64,000 nt of DNA. Source: Alnus glutinosa. Lineage: Eukaryota; Streptophyta; Magnoliopsida; Fagales; Betulaceae. Numbering within the stretch: the first letter of the stretch is position 1; each line of letters opens with the position of its first letter. Below the pieces are notes generated by a model. The model was not told the origin of the DNA, ran no database searches, and saw only the letters and a program-made list of their open reading frames with translations. Shown piece after piece: positions 46,518 to 58,079 of this stretch. The stretch covers positions 36,062,620 through 36,126,619 of the forward strand of contig NC_084887.1 in the NCBI RefSeq assembly GCF_958979055.1, in the 5' to 3' direction. Position numbers and translations under genes: made by a program.

Positions 46518-46705
46518 TGAATGACACGATTCCAGAGGAGCAGCAGTCCGCAGGCCATACGCATTCCCTTATTCTATTCTTTTGTCATCCAAAAGGGGGG
46601 CTTCGATCAGACCCCAAAATGAAGAAGCAGCTACGTGAGCTATACGACATTATTGGGTCTTCTGTTCTTGAGCATTTGGGTCTTTCATGCTATCAATATG
46701 AGTAG
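46518..46705 (+). other. Unrecognised coding-like fragment
   Basis: One frame reads through GGLRSDPKMKKQLRELYDII and ends LGLSCYQYE before a stop at 46703-46705. The composition looks protein-like, but there is no ATG before residue KM and no known domain. It could be a captured exon or part of an element. Confidence 0.25.
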
Positions 46706-46778
46706 GTATAAATTGGATGTTATTGGTAGACGGATGACAAGGCTAAAAAAAATATAAAAAAATAAAAAAGATAAAGAA

Positions 46779-47186
46779 AGTACACCCACTCCTTAAAATT
46801 ACTCGATTTGCAATGTTCTTTTCAAATATTCAATTGAAGCATTAATGTTCCTCTCCCAAATTACTAAAAATTGTAATGTACCCTTCCTCTCTACCTGAAA
46901 TGACAAAAACATCAGTTTAAAAAATATTTAGAAAAAAATTAAAAAATTAGATAGAAACTGGTGCACCATATTTTTGTTTTGGTTTTTTTTTTTTTTTTAA
47001 TTATTATAAGGATGTTTGTTTTTTTTACGAATTTTAATTTTAATGGTATTTTTGTCTTTTTTGTGTAGACAAAAGGGTTACATTGCAAATTTCTTGTAGT
47101 TTGGAAGGGATATTGCATCAATTGAAAATATGGGAAGAGGGATATTGCAAATTTTCTAATAGTTCGAGGGGTATGTGTATTTTTCT
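46779..47186. mobile_element. Foldback MITE-like element
   Basis: The left end (TACACCCACTCCTTAAAATTACTCGATTTGCAATGT, shown in part) is mirrored by the right end (GGGATATTGCAAATTTTCTAATAGTTCGAGGGGTATGTG, in part). Both read as the same unit in opposite directions around an AT-rich centre near 46960-47030. A second related stretch follows at 47220-47300. Confidence 0.45.
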
Positions 47187-47545
47187 TAAATAATAATAAT
47201 AATAATAATAATAATAATCACTTTTTGCCAAGTTACAACGTCCCTCTCATACTTCAGAAAATTACTAATTACCCCCCTCGCCCCCAACTACTTAGCCCTA
47301 TTTTATAGGATTTTCCATTAAATTTGGCAAAAAAAAATTAAAAAATAACAACAATATCCCTACATAACACACACACATATAAAGAAAAAAGAAAAAAGAA
47401 ATATTGTTACATATACTTTCAAGTGTCGCAGTGAAAATCACTGTTGATGTGAAATATATAAATGAACCCGTTAAAGATCCAATTGTAACTTTTATTGCTA
47501 CATTAGAAAGTAAACACTTGAAGGTATATGTATCATTTCTAAAAA

Positions 47546-47548
<3 letters not shown>

Positions 47549-47585
<37 letters not shown>
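47549..47585. repeat. Poly(A) tract
   Basis: About 37 uninterrupted A residues. A similar tract is at about 48749-48776. It may be the tail of a retroposed sequence, but nothing upstream is recognisable. Confidence 0.8.
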
Positions 47586-47590
<5 letters not shown>

Positions 47591-47599
47591 CTACTTTGA

Positions 47600-47975
47600 A
47601 TACTTTCTACAATTTTATTTAAAAACACACTTTTAACTGGACATAAATTAACTACAAATTAATTTGTAATTAATTCTTATAAACTAGCCTAATAAAATCA
47701 TATATATTCCTCTGGCTAAAGCATATGAGAAACTTGTACACGTGCATAAATTGTAAGACCAAACGGACTCTTAAAAGGAGCAATGAACATTTCTCATATC
47801 ATGGCCTCATGGGATTACTCAATGAATCTCACCGGGAAAGAGTACTGTCTACGTGAATATTTTTGTGTCTAGACTTCAATTATGTATCGACACTATTCAC
47901 TACGTATTGACACTTGTTCACTTCTCAAAGTTCCTCTTCCTCTCACTTCCATATTACCAAAGTTAGCGTACGTGG
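47600..47975 (+). pseudogene. Second orphan 5' region of a lost reductase copy
   Basis: This is a diverged copy of the B/D upstream module: CTACAATTTTATTTAAAAACACACTTTTAAC at the left, then GAACATTTCTCATATCATGG (47787), a degraded GAAAGAGTACTGTCTACGTG, TATTGACACTTGTTCACTTCTC (47905) and CTTCCATATTACCAAAG. About 130 bp is inserted within it. No exon follows. Confidence 0.55.
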
Positions 47976-47979
47976 CTAT

Positions 47980-48744
47980 ATATGAGTCATATATCTAACC
48001 ACCCACCACCCGTACTTGTGAATCGGATCAACCGTCTATAATTATTTATTCTAATGCTCTGGTTATTTCGGCATAAAATGAATTACTTAGAATATCTTTG
48101 AAACAAACAGAGTATAAGTGTAAAGAATTTAAGCAGATAACCGAGTAAGTAGTTAGATAGTCTAATTTTTATTTGGTTAGGTAAGTTCTATAAATAGTCT
48201 CTTACAATCACTTACCTGAATTCTCTATACTTTGAGTAGATAATTGTAGACGATCCTGATTCGTGTAAATCTGATCCATCTCCTTCTTCCCAATAACCCA
48301 CAAATGAAAATTTTCCGTTAAGTGATTTAAGGGTATAATTATACTTTTCTAAAAAACACAACATCAAAACATTTTTACTTTTAATTTTTTATTTTTTTAT
48401 ATTACATCAATCACTTTTTACTATTATTCAAACAAAAAAACCTATTACAAAATATTTTTTTTTCATTTTTCTATAAAAAAAAATTCAAAACTATAAACAA
48501 GATAAATAGATTCATCGCACGTGATTTGAAGAGAACCAAAGTCAAATTTGCATCATAAGAATACTTTTTGGCTTTGTTCGGCAAGTAACATATAATTTCT
48601 CTACTTTATTTTTATTTTTCTAAAAAATAATTTACTTTAAAACATTCTAATTTTTTTTTTTTTAATATTACATCAATAATTTTTTTTTATTATTCTAATA
48701 AAAAAAATTCTACTTTATATTACATCAATTACTGCTTCTTATTA

Positions 48745-48780
<36 letters not shown>

Positions 48781-49500
48781 AACACAACAATACGTACCAA
48801 ACAGTACCTTTGTTTTTAATTTGAATCTGGCCCACCGTGACATAAAAGAATATACGGCCCCACTACAGCGCATCTAATAATTTTCAAAGTTCCATAAATA
48901 AATAAAAAATAAAATAAAAAAAAGCCAAACCTAAAGGCTAAGAGAAGTGCCCAAGAACGACAGCGCCTTCCACATTGCCCTTGCTTTTCGCGGCCAAATT
49001 CTGAAAGCGTTTCTTGGCAGTTGGCACCCGAACGTGGTCCATTGTAATTGGTCAAAGCTAAAAGCCTGGGTGCTTCTAGGATCAACTGATGCGGCGTAAC
49101 GTTGGGAAAAGCACAGCTTAATTGTAAACATTAGAATTTACAGTTCTTCTACAAAGCTTATAATTTTTTAGGAATTATTAATGGAAAACTGAAGAACATA
49201 AATTCTTTAGAGTATTCTTATTGATAAAGCTGAAGAAAACATTTATAACAAATCTGACGGCCAAGCAGGCAAGATTATGCTTAAATAGAAGATAGGGATG
49301 CGGTCTTGAAATTTTTTTATTAAACTAGCCTTCCTAAAAATAATCGCAAACTTTGCGCTCGTGCAAACATTGCGAGAGTGTGTGAAGTTTTTGTCCCGTA
49401 GTTAATCGCAATCTCGCTCGAGCGAAGGTTGCTCAAGATGTCTGAATTAGATTGTACGTTACGAGAATATATAGCAAGTTCAATTAGTAGTACATTTTAT
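47980..49500. other. AT-rich intergenic DNA
   Basis: No gene was recognised. It holds poly(A) and T-rich runs and a somewhat GC-richer patch at 48820-49110 with minus-strand ORFs lacking any family signal. Confidence 0.5.
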
Positions 49501-49502
49501 TG

Positions 49503-49953
49503 GGAAAAAATTACTTATAACACCTGATCTTTCATCACTTTTGAAATAAGGTACCCAAACTTTAAAAGTGTTAATTTAGTATATCTATCTTTCAATTTTT
49601 TCCAATTTCAATCATTCGTTAAAATTTTTCGTTAAATCCTATCAAAATTTTAAAAATACCCATGTGTTTTGTTTTTAAAAAAAATTATAAAAAAATTTCA
49701 AAGATTCAGGCAAGAATATTTTTGCAAATTCAATTAAATTATGATCAACACCTAAATCATTGCAATTTTTTTTTTCCTTAAAAAAAAAAAGAGTGATATT
49801 TTTTTAAATTTTGATAGGATTTAACAGAAAATTTTAACGGATGGTTGAAATTGAAAAAATTGAAATATTGATACCCTAAATTGACACTTTTTAAAATTTG
49901 GGTGCCTTATTTCAAAAATGATAAAAGATCAGGGGTTATAAGTGAAGTTCTTC
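49503..49953. mobile_element. Foldback element, family member 1
   Basis: Long inverted arms: ACTTATAACACCTGATCTTTCATC at the left against GATAAAAGATCAGGGGTTATAAGT at the right. Further inward GGTACCCAAACTTTAAAAGTG pairs with CACTTTTTAAAATTTGGGTGCC, and TCCTATCAAAATTTTAAAAAT pairs near the centre. The element at 55637-56106 belongs to the same family. Confidence 0.7.
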
Positions 49954-50340
49954 ATATTTTATTTATATTGCAATAAGGAGTTATACTCCATTGTCGGTTA
50001 GTAGAATAATATGGCAATAAGGAGTATTCCACTCCATTGCTGTATGGGACAAGTAATTAAGGAGAGATTCTCTTAATTTAGGTAGTATTAGTATTACAAA
50101 TCCTATGGGTATTTGACCTAGATCTGATTTGTAATCATATTTAAACCCTTGTTTGGGGTGAATCAAGGCATGCAAAATTAATTCTCAAACCTAGTGTTTG
50201 GAGGCCTAGGATCCTCTAATTTTCTACCGCTAATTCATTCGATTAGCAAAATAGGTTGGAATAAGAAGCTGAATCCAGCTTCTTTTCTGGTTGAGGGGCG
50301 CATTACTCGATCTGTTATGAATTCTTGTAACAATTTGGTA
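49954..50340 (+). mobile_element. Probable 5' LTR region of a gypsy-type element
   Basis: The stretch precedes a primer-site-like TGGTATTAGATCC at 50337 and a gag-like frame. A duplicated GGCAATAAGGAGT / CAATAAGGAGT lies at its start. No second LTR was found in the window, so the left limit is uncertain. Confidence 0.4.
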
Positions 50341-50358
50341 TTAGATCCAAGTTGTTTG

Positions 50359-50850
50359 ATGGCTGATCCACAGGTGGATTTGATTGAAAAACAATTTGCC
50401 GGTCTCATGATTATGATGGAAGGGTTGGTCAAGAGATTTGATGAGTAAACAAGGATGATGGAGGAGCGCACAACCATGGTAGATAGTATCATGTCTAAAG
50501 GGAGTAACCAGACAGGGGTGAATTTTACTAGCAAGACCCATGACAGAAACCACCACTGTGGATCATTCAGTTCAGCCTTACCTAAGTTGGCCAAACTAGA
50601 TTTCCCTAAATACAATGGAGCAGAAGATCCCACAAGTTGGGTTTGCAGGGTAGAGCAAATCTTCGAACTTCAACAATCAAAAGAGGCAGATGAATTGCTT
50701 CTGGTGGCTTACCACTTAGAAGGGGAGGCTCAAATGTGGTATTGGTTATTCAAAGAAAACCTCTCCCTACTTGTCCCACACGACAATGGATCAAGTACAA
50801 CTCATTCTTGGAATATAAATAAAATACTACTGGATTTGTTATTCTTGTAA
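50359..50850 (+). pseudogene. Ty3/gypsy gag fragment with internal stop
   Basis: Starting at the ATG at 50359 (MADPQVDLIEKQF), the frame meets a TAA at 50446-50448 and then continues into a recognisable plant retrotransposon gag region: LAKLDFPKYNGAEDPTSW, VEQIFELQ and YHLEGEAQMWYW. Similarity ends soon after. The zinc knuckle and pol are absent. It is a truncated, non-functional piece. Confidence 0.75.
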
Positions 50851-51077
50851 CAGAGTTTTAGACTTCTGTTGACGACCTAGCTAGTAAACATTGGAATTTA
50901 ATTTAATTTTTCGCAAAATACAAAATTGTGGCCTTTAATTAATAGATTTCCAACGCTACCATGCTTTCATTTGATATATATTGAAATATAATGATATGAC
51001 AGTTTATTTAGACTGATCTGCTTAGTTTCATGATTAATCAATTTACTGGATTGCATGAAGCTATGTGTAATCTAGAC

Positions 51078-51907
51078 TAGAGCCGAGCATGGGGCGAAGG
51101 GTGGGGGGGGATGGGATGGGCTTTTTTTTTACCCCGCACCCTGTGAAAAACTCCCTGCAACCGTGCGAGGAGAGTGGGTATGGGGCGGGGATGAACGAGG
51201 TGGGGATCTGCGGGTATGAAATAATACATTTTTTGCAATGGTTCTCTGAATAATTTGTCACTATCGTCTAAATCCCAACCAAACAACGCCTATTATTCTG
51301 AATCTAAAACTTCTAGCCATTATTTGAAACCCTAGAACCCCAAACTCCACCTTTCATAACATAACATCAAATTGTCAAACCATGGGGGTAAGAACACAAA
51401 TTCACACATATGACGTACCTGTCTTGCTAAATAGAAGCTAAATACAAGATAAATAGAAGAATAGAAGAAGGAAAGAAGAAAAGAAGAGACCGAGAGAAGT
51501 AGAGAACGTACTGTGGGCGTGGGGTGCGGGCCGTGCGGCGCTGTGGGCGATGGGCGTGGGCATTGTAGGGTGCAGCGCTGTGATTGTGGGTTTAGTCGTT
51601 CAGGGTTGTATCGTCACTGTCGTGCGATGATGAAGAGGCTGAGCCGCTGAAGACGTGAAGAGTCGAAGACTGAAGACCTAGGGTTAGGTAAGTTGTAAAC
51701 TTGTAAGTTTGTAATTGTAACTTAGGTTTTATTTTTATTTTTATTTTAAATATGTGGGGCGGGGCGGGGACCTCAAAATTTTTAAGGCCTCCCCCCGCAA
51801 CCCGCCCCGCACTGTGCGGGGGGCCCAAATCTAGCCCCGCGGCCTGCACCATGGGTGCAATTTTTGTGTTGTATGGGGCGGGTATTGCGGGGATTTGCTT
51901 AGCCCTA
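51078..51907. mobile_element. GC-rich hAT-like non-autonomous element
   Basis: The termini TAGAGCCGAGCA and TGCTTAGCCCTA are imperfect inverted repeats, flanked by a perfect 8-bp duplication ATCTAGAC (51070-51077 and 51908-51915). The subterminal DNA is extremely G-rich at the left (ATGGGGCGAAGGGTGGGGGG) and right (GGGGCGGGGCGGGGACC, and CCCCGC repeats), unlike the AT-rich surroundings. It has no transposase and only low-complexity ORFs. Confidence 0.85.
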
Positions 51908-51915
51908 ATCTAGAC

Positions 51916-53029
51916 TGCAAAGCTTTAATGTATATGAAATTAATTCAGCAGTCTTGGGAGGTCGTGTTCGACTGCAATTTATTATTATTATTTTATTATT
52001 ATTTTTTTTTGGTGAGGGCTTAAGTGACAAAAAAGTCTATAATTTTTGTATTGGAGCACAACCCGGTCTTTAGGGCTTAATTTTTGAATTTTTTTCTTCC
52101 AAAGTTTCTGCATAATTCGTATTGGAGCACATTCAATTAATGCCCCTTAGCTTGCAGGAACCTAAGGAGATAACAACAAATAATTTGGCTATAAGAGGCC
52201 TTTTAACTTTATTTAGGTCGAAAAATATTTAATTAAAATAAAAGGTAAATTATAAAGAAAAAGTTAAAATTCAAAACTTTACTTCGATACTAAGTTAAAT
52301 TAATTATCATATCTACCCGAAGCTTAAGCTATTAAAAAAATGTAAATTTAATTATTTAAATAATATTTTAACATTTATGTCATAGTATGTCACTTTTGTT
52401 TAAAGATAATGTTTTTTTTTTCATCCTGATCAAAAGAGAAAAACACAAAAACACAAACAGATCGATCGAAGAACACTAAAATTCCTCCAATATCTCTCTG
52501 TTGGCGTAAGACAGATGAAAAACGAACTGGTCCTAGAACTTTGCTGCATGGCTGCAGGTTAATGTCAATTCACATAGGATCATTCACAATTTCAATTAAT
52601 GCACATGAAGTCTCACTTAATTCCTTTCACTGTTTGCTGATCGATTAATAAATGGAGTTTGACGAATCACGATATATAGTATCTTAATTAATCTGCTTGT
52701 TGAATAAAGTTACAAAGCAAAAGCAAAATTAAGTTAATTAAGACCAAGAAAATGGAAACGTAAATTGGTGAATGACTTCCAAATATATATAGCTAGATTA
52801 TTTAAGCGCGCAGCTGCAAGCATACAATTACATAAGTTTGGTTTACATAGTACTACAAGCATAAGTACGTAACACCTTTTGGAAACGACATATATATAAC
52901 ACTCCCATTTTATTGTAATTATTTCTAGTCATAAAGCATTATTAGAGGCCGTAGCATGTCCGATCCTTCATCAGCTGTTATATATATTTGTCCAGCCTTG
53001 GAGTAAATTGGCCTCTCTATATTCAAGCA
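51916..53029. other. Intergenic DNA downstream of the exonuclease-like gene
   Basis: AT-rich, with no gene seen. The part nearest 53029 would be the 3' UTR of the minus-strand gene. Confidence 0.5.
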
Positions 53030-54939
53030 TTATCCCTGCATGGAGTCCAAGCACCAACAGTAGTAATCTGACCTTGAGATTTGCAACATTTGTTCTGGGC
53101 TCATCCTTTCAAGCTCGCTTTGCCTCCACGATGCAAAGTTGTTCCGGTTTTGTGGGTCAGAAGCCATCGGAAACTCCTCTATTTTATGAACTTGGGATCT
53201 CATCCTCGTGTATAGCTTCATTGTCGCCACACAATCCTCGAAAGGGTCTTGTATACCAATTTGAATGTCATACCTGTACGTATTCACTGTGCTAATTAAT
53301 AAGATGCACCTTTGATAATGAACGCCGCTACCGATACTACAATTTGTAGTAAAAGTTATAGTACGTAGTTCAAGCATTTTCCTTTGATAATCGAGACAAA
53401 AGGCAAGGAGAAAAAATTGCTAGCTAGTAGGGTACACACCCAAGATATGCTTGTGTTAAATACTTGAGCGAGTTGCTGAGCTTGCTTGTTTTCATCAATG
53501 GAGGATATTTTGCAGTATCCCTGCAGTCACAATTATTTAGTATACATTTGAAAATCAGTAATATTCTCATCATGTTTTGTCGCAATAGATTCAAATCAAT
53601 GATCTCTTTAATCCAAGAGATCGACCAAAAGGTAGGCGATTTTTTTTGTTTTTATTTTTTTATTTTTCAGGCGATAACATATATATATATATATATATAG
53701 TCGCGCGCTTTTAATTAATTTGTTGTTATTCTTTTACTTTATTTTTTTTCCCCTCTTAATGTTCCTTAAAGGGATTTACCTGATCCTAGTTGCTGGATAT
53801 TCAAGCTGCAAACAGTTAAGGTCATGATCTAAACCGTGACCCACAAGAATCCTGGCTTTGCCGCCTTTAGGTCTAATTTTCCACATTGGTTCCCCATTGC
53901 AAAGGAAGTCTTGAATCTTCCTTTGCACTTGCTTGAGTGGCATTGCATCCCTCAAGTATTCTGGTCGAATGCCTGTTGTTTCATACCTATATATAAGTTT
54001 CACAAGAGTTAATTAATTTAGTGCATCACTCATATATAGTTCAAAAATCGATCACCAATTTTTTTTTTCTTTTGTTCAATAAAATCACCAAAGGTACTTT
54101 ATGTACACGCATATATAAATATCTAACCTATAGTTTGTGACCGGAATTGTTGGCTTGACATAAGCATGGAAAATGATGTTCTCAGATTCATCAATCAGGC
54201 AGACCCTTCCACAAAGATCTAGGGAGCCATCACTGCCACCACCAACCATTTTGCAAGCGAGTGCAACTACTTGCGGTCCTCTTGCTCCACCATTATCATT
54301 AGTACTCAAATTGTCGCGAATGCCCAAGTTAGCCAAGCGAGCAAGTATCCCCTAGAACCAGTAATAGCATTAGCATATGCATTAAAAGATACATTGATCA
54401 ATCATTGGAAAAAGAAAAAGAAAATGGAGAAAAATAGTAAGTAATTAGTTGTAGCTGATCAGGATTAGTACAGCATTTATGCCCGAGAATTGGCATCTTT
54501 CTTGGTGACTCCTGCGAGCATCAGGGCTATTAAGGATAGCTAAGCAGAATTTGCATCCTCGGGTGCTGAAAGCATTTTTGCATTCTTGTTTTGGCAATGG
54601 TCCTGAATTGAAAGAAGCAAAATTATAGTTTATATATGCATGTCTCACAATTTATATATCTTTAACGGATCAATCAAGATATTGGAATTATAACTTGTGG
54701 CTGAGCTAGATAAATTGCAGTTAATTTACCGATAACATGCTCCCTTAGAGATTCAAAAGATCTGCAGTGTTTCTTACAGATTCCACAAATAGGTTCATGA
54801 ACCGAATGATATGAGATCCTCATGTGCTCCACTAGGTGCTCCATTTTGTTGAACTGTCTGAAGCATGCTGCACACTTGTTCCTGTTTAGAATCATGCATT
54901 TAAATATTTGTATATGAAAAACTATATCATCTTAGAGAG

Positions 54940-55020
<81 letters not shown>

Positions 55021-55047
55021 GAACCTTTGAGTTTCTGATGAGTCCAT
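53030..55047 (-). CDS. Zinc-finger protein with REX4-like exonuclease fold, likely catalytically altered
   Basis: Seven exons on the minus strand: 55047-55025, 54881-54730, 54602-54472, 54351-54128, 53986-53780, 53520-53440 and 53273-53030, giving 353 residues. All junctions are GT-AG and phases agree. Residues 11-33 form a C2H2 finger (C11, C14, H27, H33). A second Cys pair (C40, C43) and a third Cys/His cluster (C75, C78, H91, C95) follow. Residues about 130-290 match the DEDDh exonuclease domain of RNA exonuclease 4 and related nucleases. Motif I, usually ALDCEMVG, reads ALACKMVG, so A134 and K136 replace Asp and Glu. Motif II (VGHGLDHDLNCL) keeps D232. Motif III (GIQDPFEDC) keeps D286 but has Gln281 where His is usual. 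Plant genes with this architecture are annotated as exonuclease family proteins. Catalysis seems unlikely, so an RNA-binding or scaffold role is possible. Confidence 0.88.
54940..55017. repeat. (GA)n microsatellite in intron 1
   Basis: About 35 GA units with few interruptions lie inside the first intron of the minus-strand gene. In the transcript this reads as a long CU tract between exon 1 (23 coding nt) and the acceptor of exon 2. Confidence 0.95.
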
Positions 55048-55636
55048 GATAGTTGCAAAAAAGAAGAAGAAGAAGGTGTTTATAAAGAAGATGAAGACTA
55101 AGATGACTTGAGGAAGAAGGTAGGGAAGGAGGAGTTGAGGAAGAAGGTAGGGAAGGGAAGGTATTTATAATAGTAGAAAGGGGAAGAGAAGTGGCTCCAA
55201 GTTGAGTGTAAGAATTATCCCTTAAAGGACTTTAACGTTGGCCGAGTTTTGGAGTTTTCTTTCTCTACAGAAGGTGTTGTATTATCATTGAACATTCGTA
55301 GTAATCCCAAATGCTTAATTGGGGCCTACCGTTCATCCTGAATATTTGTCTGCATGGCTATATACCCGATTCTGCTCTCTCTTTGCATCTAAGACGCCTA
55401 CAAGCTAAAGAATTGTAGAAAGGAAGCTTTTATTTTGTAATTGTATAATAGAATGACTTATTTATATATAGTTGAATGGCCTGTAAAAATAAAGAGGAAG
55501 TAACACTAAATACAGAGTCAAGAAATAATATCTAGAATATATACAACAGCTAATATGATAGTGAATAAAGATTATTAATAACCATAATACGTTTGCGTAT
55601 TATGAAAATATTTCGGCATAAATATGATAATATTAA
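55048..55636 (-). promoter_or_regulatory. Upstream region of the exonuclease-like gene
   Basis: It includes a duplicated TGAGGAAGAAGGTAGGGAAGG (55109 and 55137) in the likely 5' UTR, read as CT-rich on the minus strand, with TATTTATAATAG near 55162 as a possible TATA region. No ORF of note. Confidence 0.4.
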
Positions 55637-56106
55637 GGAAAAATTTCACTTACTACTCGTGATCTTTCATTGCTTCTAAAATCATACCATTTAACTTCAA
55701 AAAATGTCAATTTAGTGTATCATTTTTTCAATTTTTTTTTTTTTTTAATTTCACCAATCCGTTAAATCCTTTCAAAATTTCAAAAATACCACTATTTTTT
55801 CCTTTTTTTTTTAAAAAAAAAAAAAAAAAAAAATCAAAGATTTAGGCATAGATATTTTTGTAAATTCCATTAAATTCTAACCGATGCTTAAATTCTTGTA
55901 ATTTTTTCTCTCTTTTTTTTTTTCCCTAAAAATAATGAGGGGTAATTTAAGAATTTTGACACCAATCTGTTAGGATTTAACAAAAAATTTTAACTGGGGG
56001 TTGAAATTGAAAAAAATTAAAAGATGGATATAATTGCACTAAATTTACACTTTTTAAAGTTTAAAGATATAATTGCAGATTATGAGAGATAAATGAAGTT
56101 TTCCCT
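55637..56106. mobile_element. Foldback element, family member 2
   Basis: The ends GGAAAAATTTCACTTACTACTCG and GAGAGATAAATGAAGTTTTCCC are inverted. The order of inner blocks (AAAATGTCAATTTAGTG, AATCCGTTAAATCCTTTCAAAATT, then their complements) is the same as in 49503-49953. Confidence 0.65.
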
Positions 56107-57719
56107 AATATTAATGTAACAACAGGAGTATACTAACAGTACTATATAGTTTCTCCTCAGATGAGTTCTGCACTGGATCGGAATTTCTACGGAGCATGAC
56201 TTATTCGATTTATTTTTATTGGAGAAGAACTCTCTGCGGAGTGAATAACAAGAAGTTGTGCACATGCATTATGGAACGAAACGATATATACCAGTCACAT
56301 TGGAGAATATTTCTTTTTTATATATGTTCATGAAAGACAGAAGCATTTCAGCTCGTACAAAGTGATAGAGATGTTAACTCTCTATCTAGTAATGCTAAAC
56401 CTTTGCTAGTTTTTGGTTATCTCTTTTACTTCTCTGGCCAGTTGTATATGGTCTCTAGCACTATTCAGGCATCATTAGAATTAATAAATAGCACTAGATT
56501 ATTTGCAGGCTTATATATACAAGTTGCTGTTCTGTGCAAACGTAGCCCTATATATGTTGATCGATCGATCACCATCTCTGACCAAACTGGCATCAGGGTT
56601 TCATACATATATGCACCGTTTTTTTGGCGTTTGGAAAGTCTAATACATTGATTGGCAAGCTAGACTATTTGACGTACACTTCTGAGTATATATTGACATG
56701 GAATACTGAAAGTTGTTTGAATAGTGAATCACAAACAAACAAATTAAGTATCGATGGGTAAAATATCAATGCAACGAACCTTATATTTCACCTTTTATTC
56801 GGATCGGATTTTCTAGTCAAAGATCGCTATGTTTGTTGCTTTTCCTGTGCAGCTATATATATGATATCACAGACAAGCTAGGAACCCTAAAGCGTACGTA
56901 ATTGTTGATTATATATATAAACGATATTTAATTTATCATCTTTCAGCTTATCATGATAGGATAAAAAAGTAGTATGTTCTGAAAAGTTCATGGGGATTAT
57001 CAAGAAGGACTAATCAAGGTTAGTCTTCCATACTTTCGGCAGAGGCGTATGGAGGTGAAGATAAGGTTTTTTAACCAGAGCCTGTGAAATTAAGGTTTAA
57101 AAGATTCATATATGAGTATTTTTTAAAATTTCAAGGTAATTAATGGACTGTATATAGCTAGTGATGCTGCATGCAAGTTGTGAAAAGTTAATGGGGATTA
57201 TGAAGAAGGACTAAGGGTAATCTTCCATATATACTTTCGGCAGATCGGGGCGTACGTATGGAGGGCACGCACGTGATCAAGATAAGGTTTTTGAAGCTGG
57301 GAAATCATGATCATGGCTTATCTTGGGTTTGTCTGGTAGCATCCTATAGCATATACCGTCACTCCCTCTATCTTTTCTCATCATCTCGATCTCTGTGGGT
57401 GTGAGACTTTAGAAACATGATGGGGAATGTCAGCAAATTAAGACTTTCTTTTGGCTGTGAAGGGGCCCCCAACAGATTCGTCGTCCTTCCTGCTTTGAGG
57501 ATACCCATAATAAAAGTTGAATACAAAAGAGAACATTATATTGATGATTCTGGTCCACTAACATATATGCATCGATATTCAATCATGCATGCTGCCGTGA
57601 CCATCCCTCACATTGACGTCTCTATTTTTCGAATGTCAAACCAAGATTCAAAGCTAGCTGCCACAATTAAGTGCGTGCCTTCCATACGAGAGCGATCGAT
57701 GCGTGTATTTATATATGAG
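56107..57719. other. Intergenic DNA, no recognised gene
   Basis: ORFs at 56403-56651 and 57417-57722 have no family features. A phrase near 56992-57066 (TCATGGGGATTATCAAGAAGGACTAA, in part, to GATAAGG) recurs, diverged, at 57188-57287, a short direct duplication. Confidence 0.45.
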
Positions 57720-57901
57720 TAATGATTCAATACCACCTAAAGATATAACTTTTTACCACCTTACTTATGTGGCAAGGTAGTCATTCATTGTTTTTTGAAT
57801 TTTTTTATTTTTTAAAAATAAATTAAGGTGAGGGACTACCTTGCCACATATATAGGCAAGGTGATGAAAAGTTGTATATTTAGGTGATAGTGAATTATTA
57901 C
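57720..57901. mobile_element. Foldback MITE
   Basis: The outer arms TAATGATTCAATACCACCTAA and TTAGGTGATAGTGAATTATTA pair, as do the inner arms ATGTGGCAAGGTAGTC and GGACTACCTTGCCACAT, around a T/A-rich loop near 57810. There are no coding features. Confidence 0.7.
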
Positions 57902-58079
57902 TTTATATATATATACACACACACATGACTGATGAGTCTACAAGTGAGATCAATTTGATATCTCATGCATCTTGAGAAAAAAATTAGGATATGAATACGA
58001 AAAAAATAGGATACAAGAGTGATGGGGTTCTCCTTAATTAGTAGAAATATGAATACGAAAAAAAAAAAATTAATATTAT

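Noticed and set aside
57417..57722. 101-residue ORF
   Set aside because: No domain, signal peptide or family resemblance, and it runs into a MITE border.
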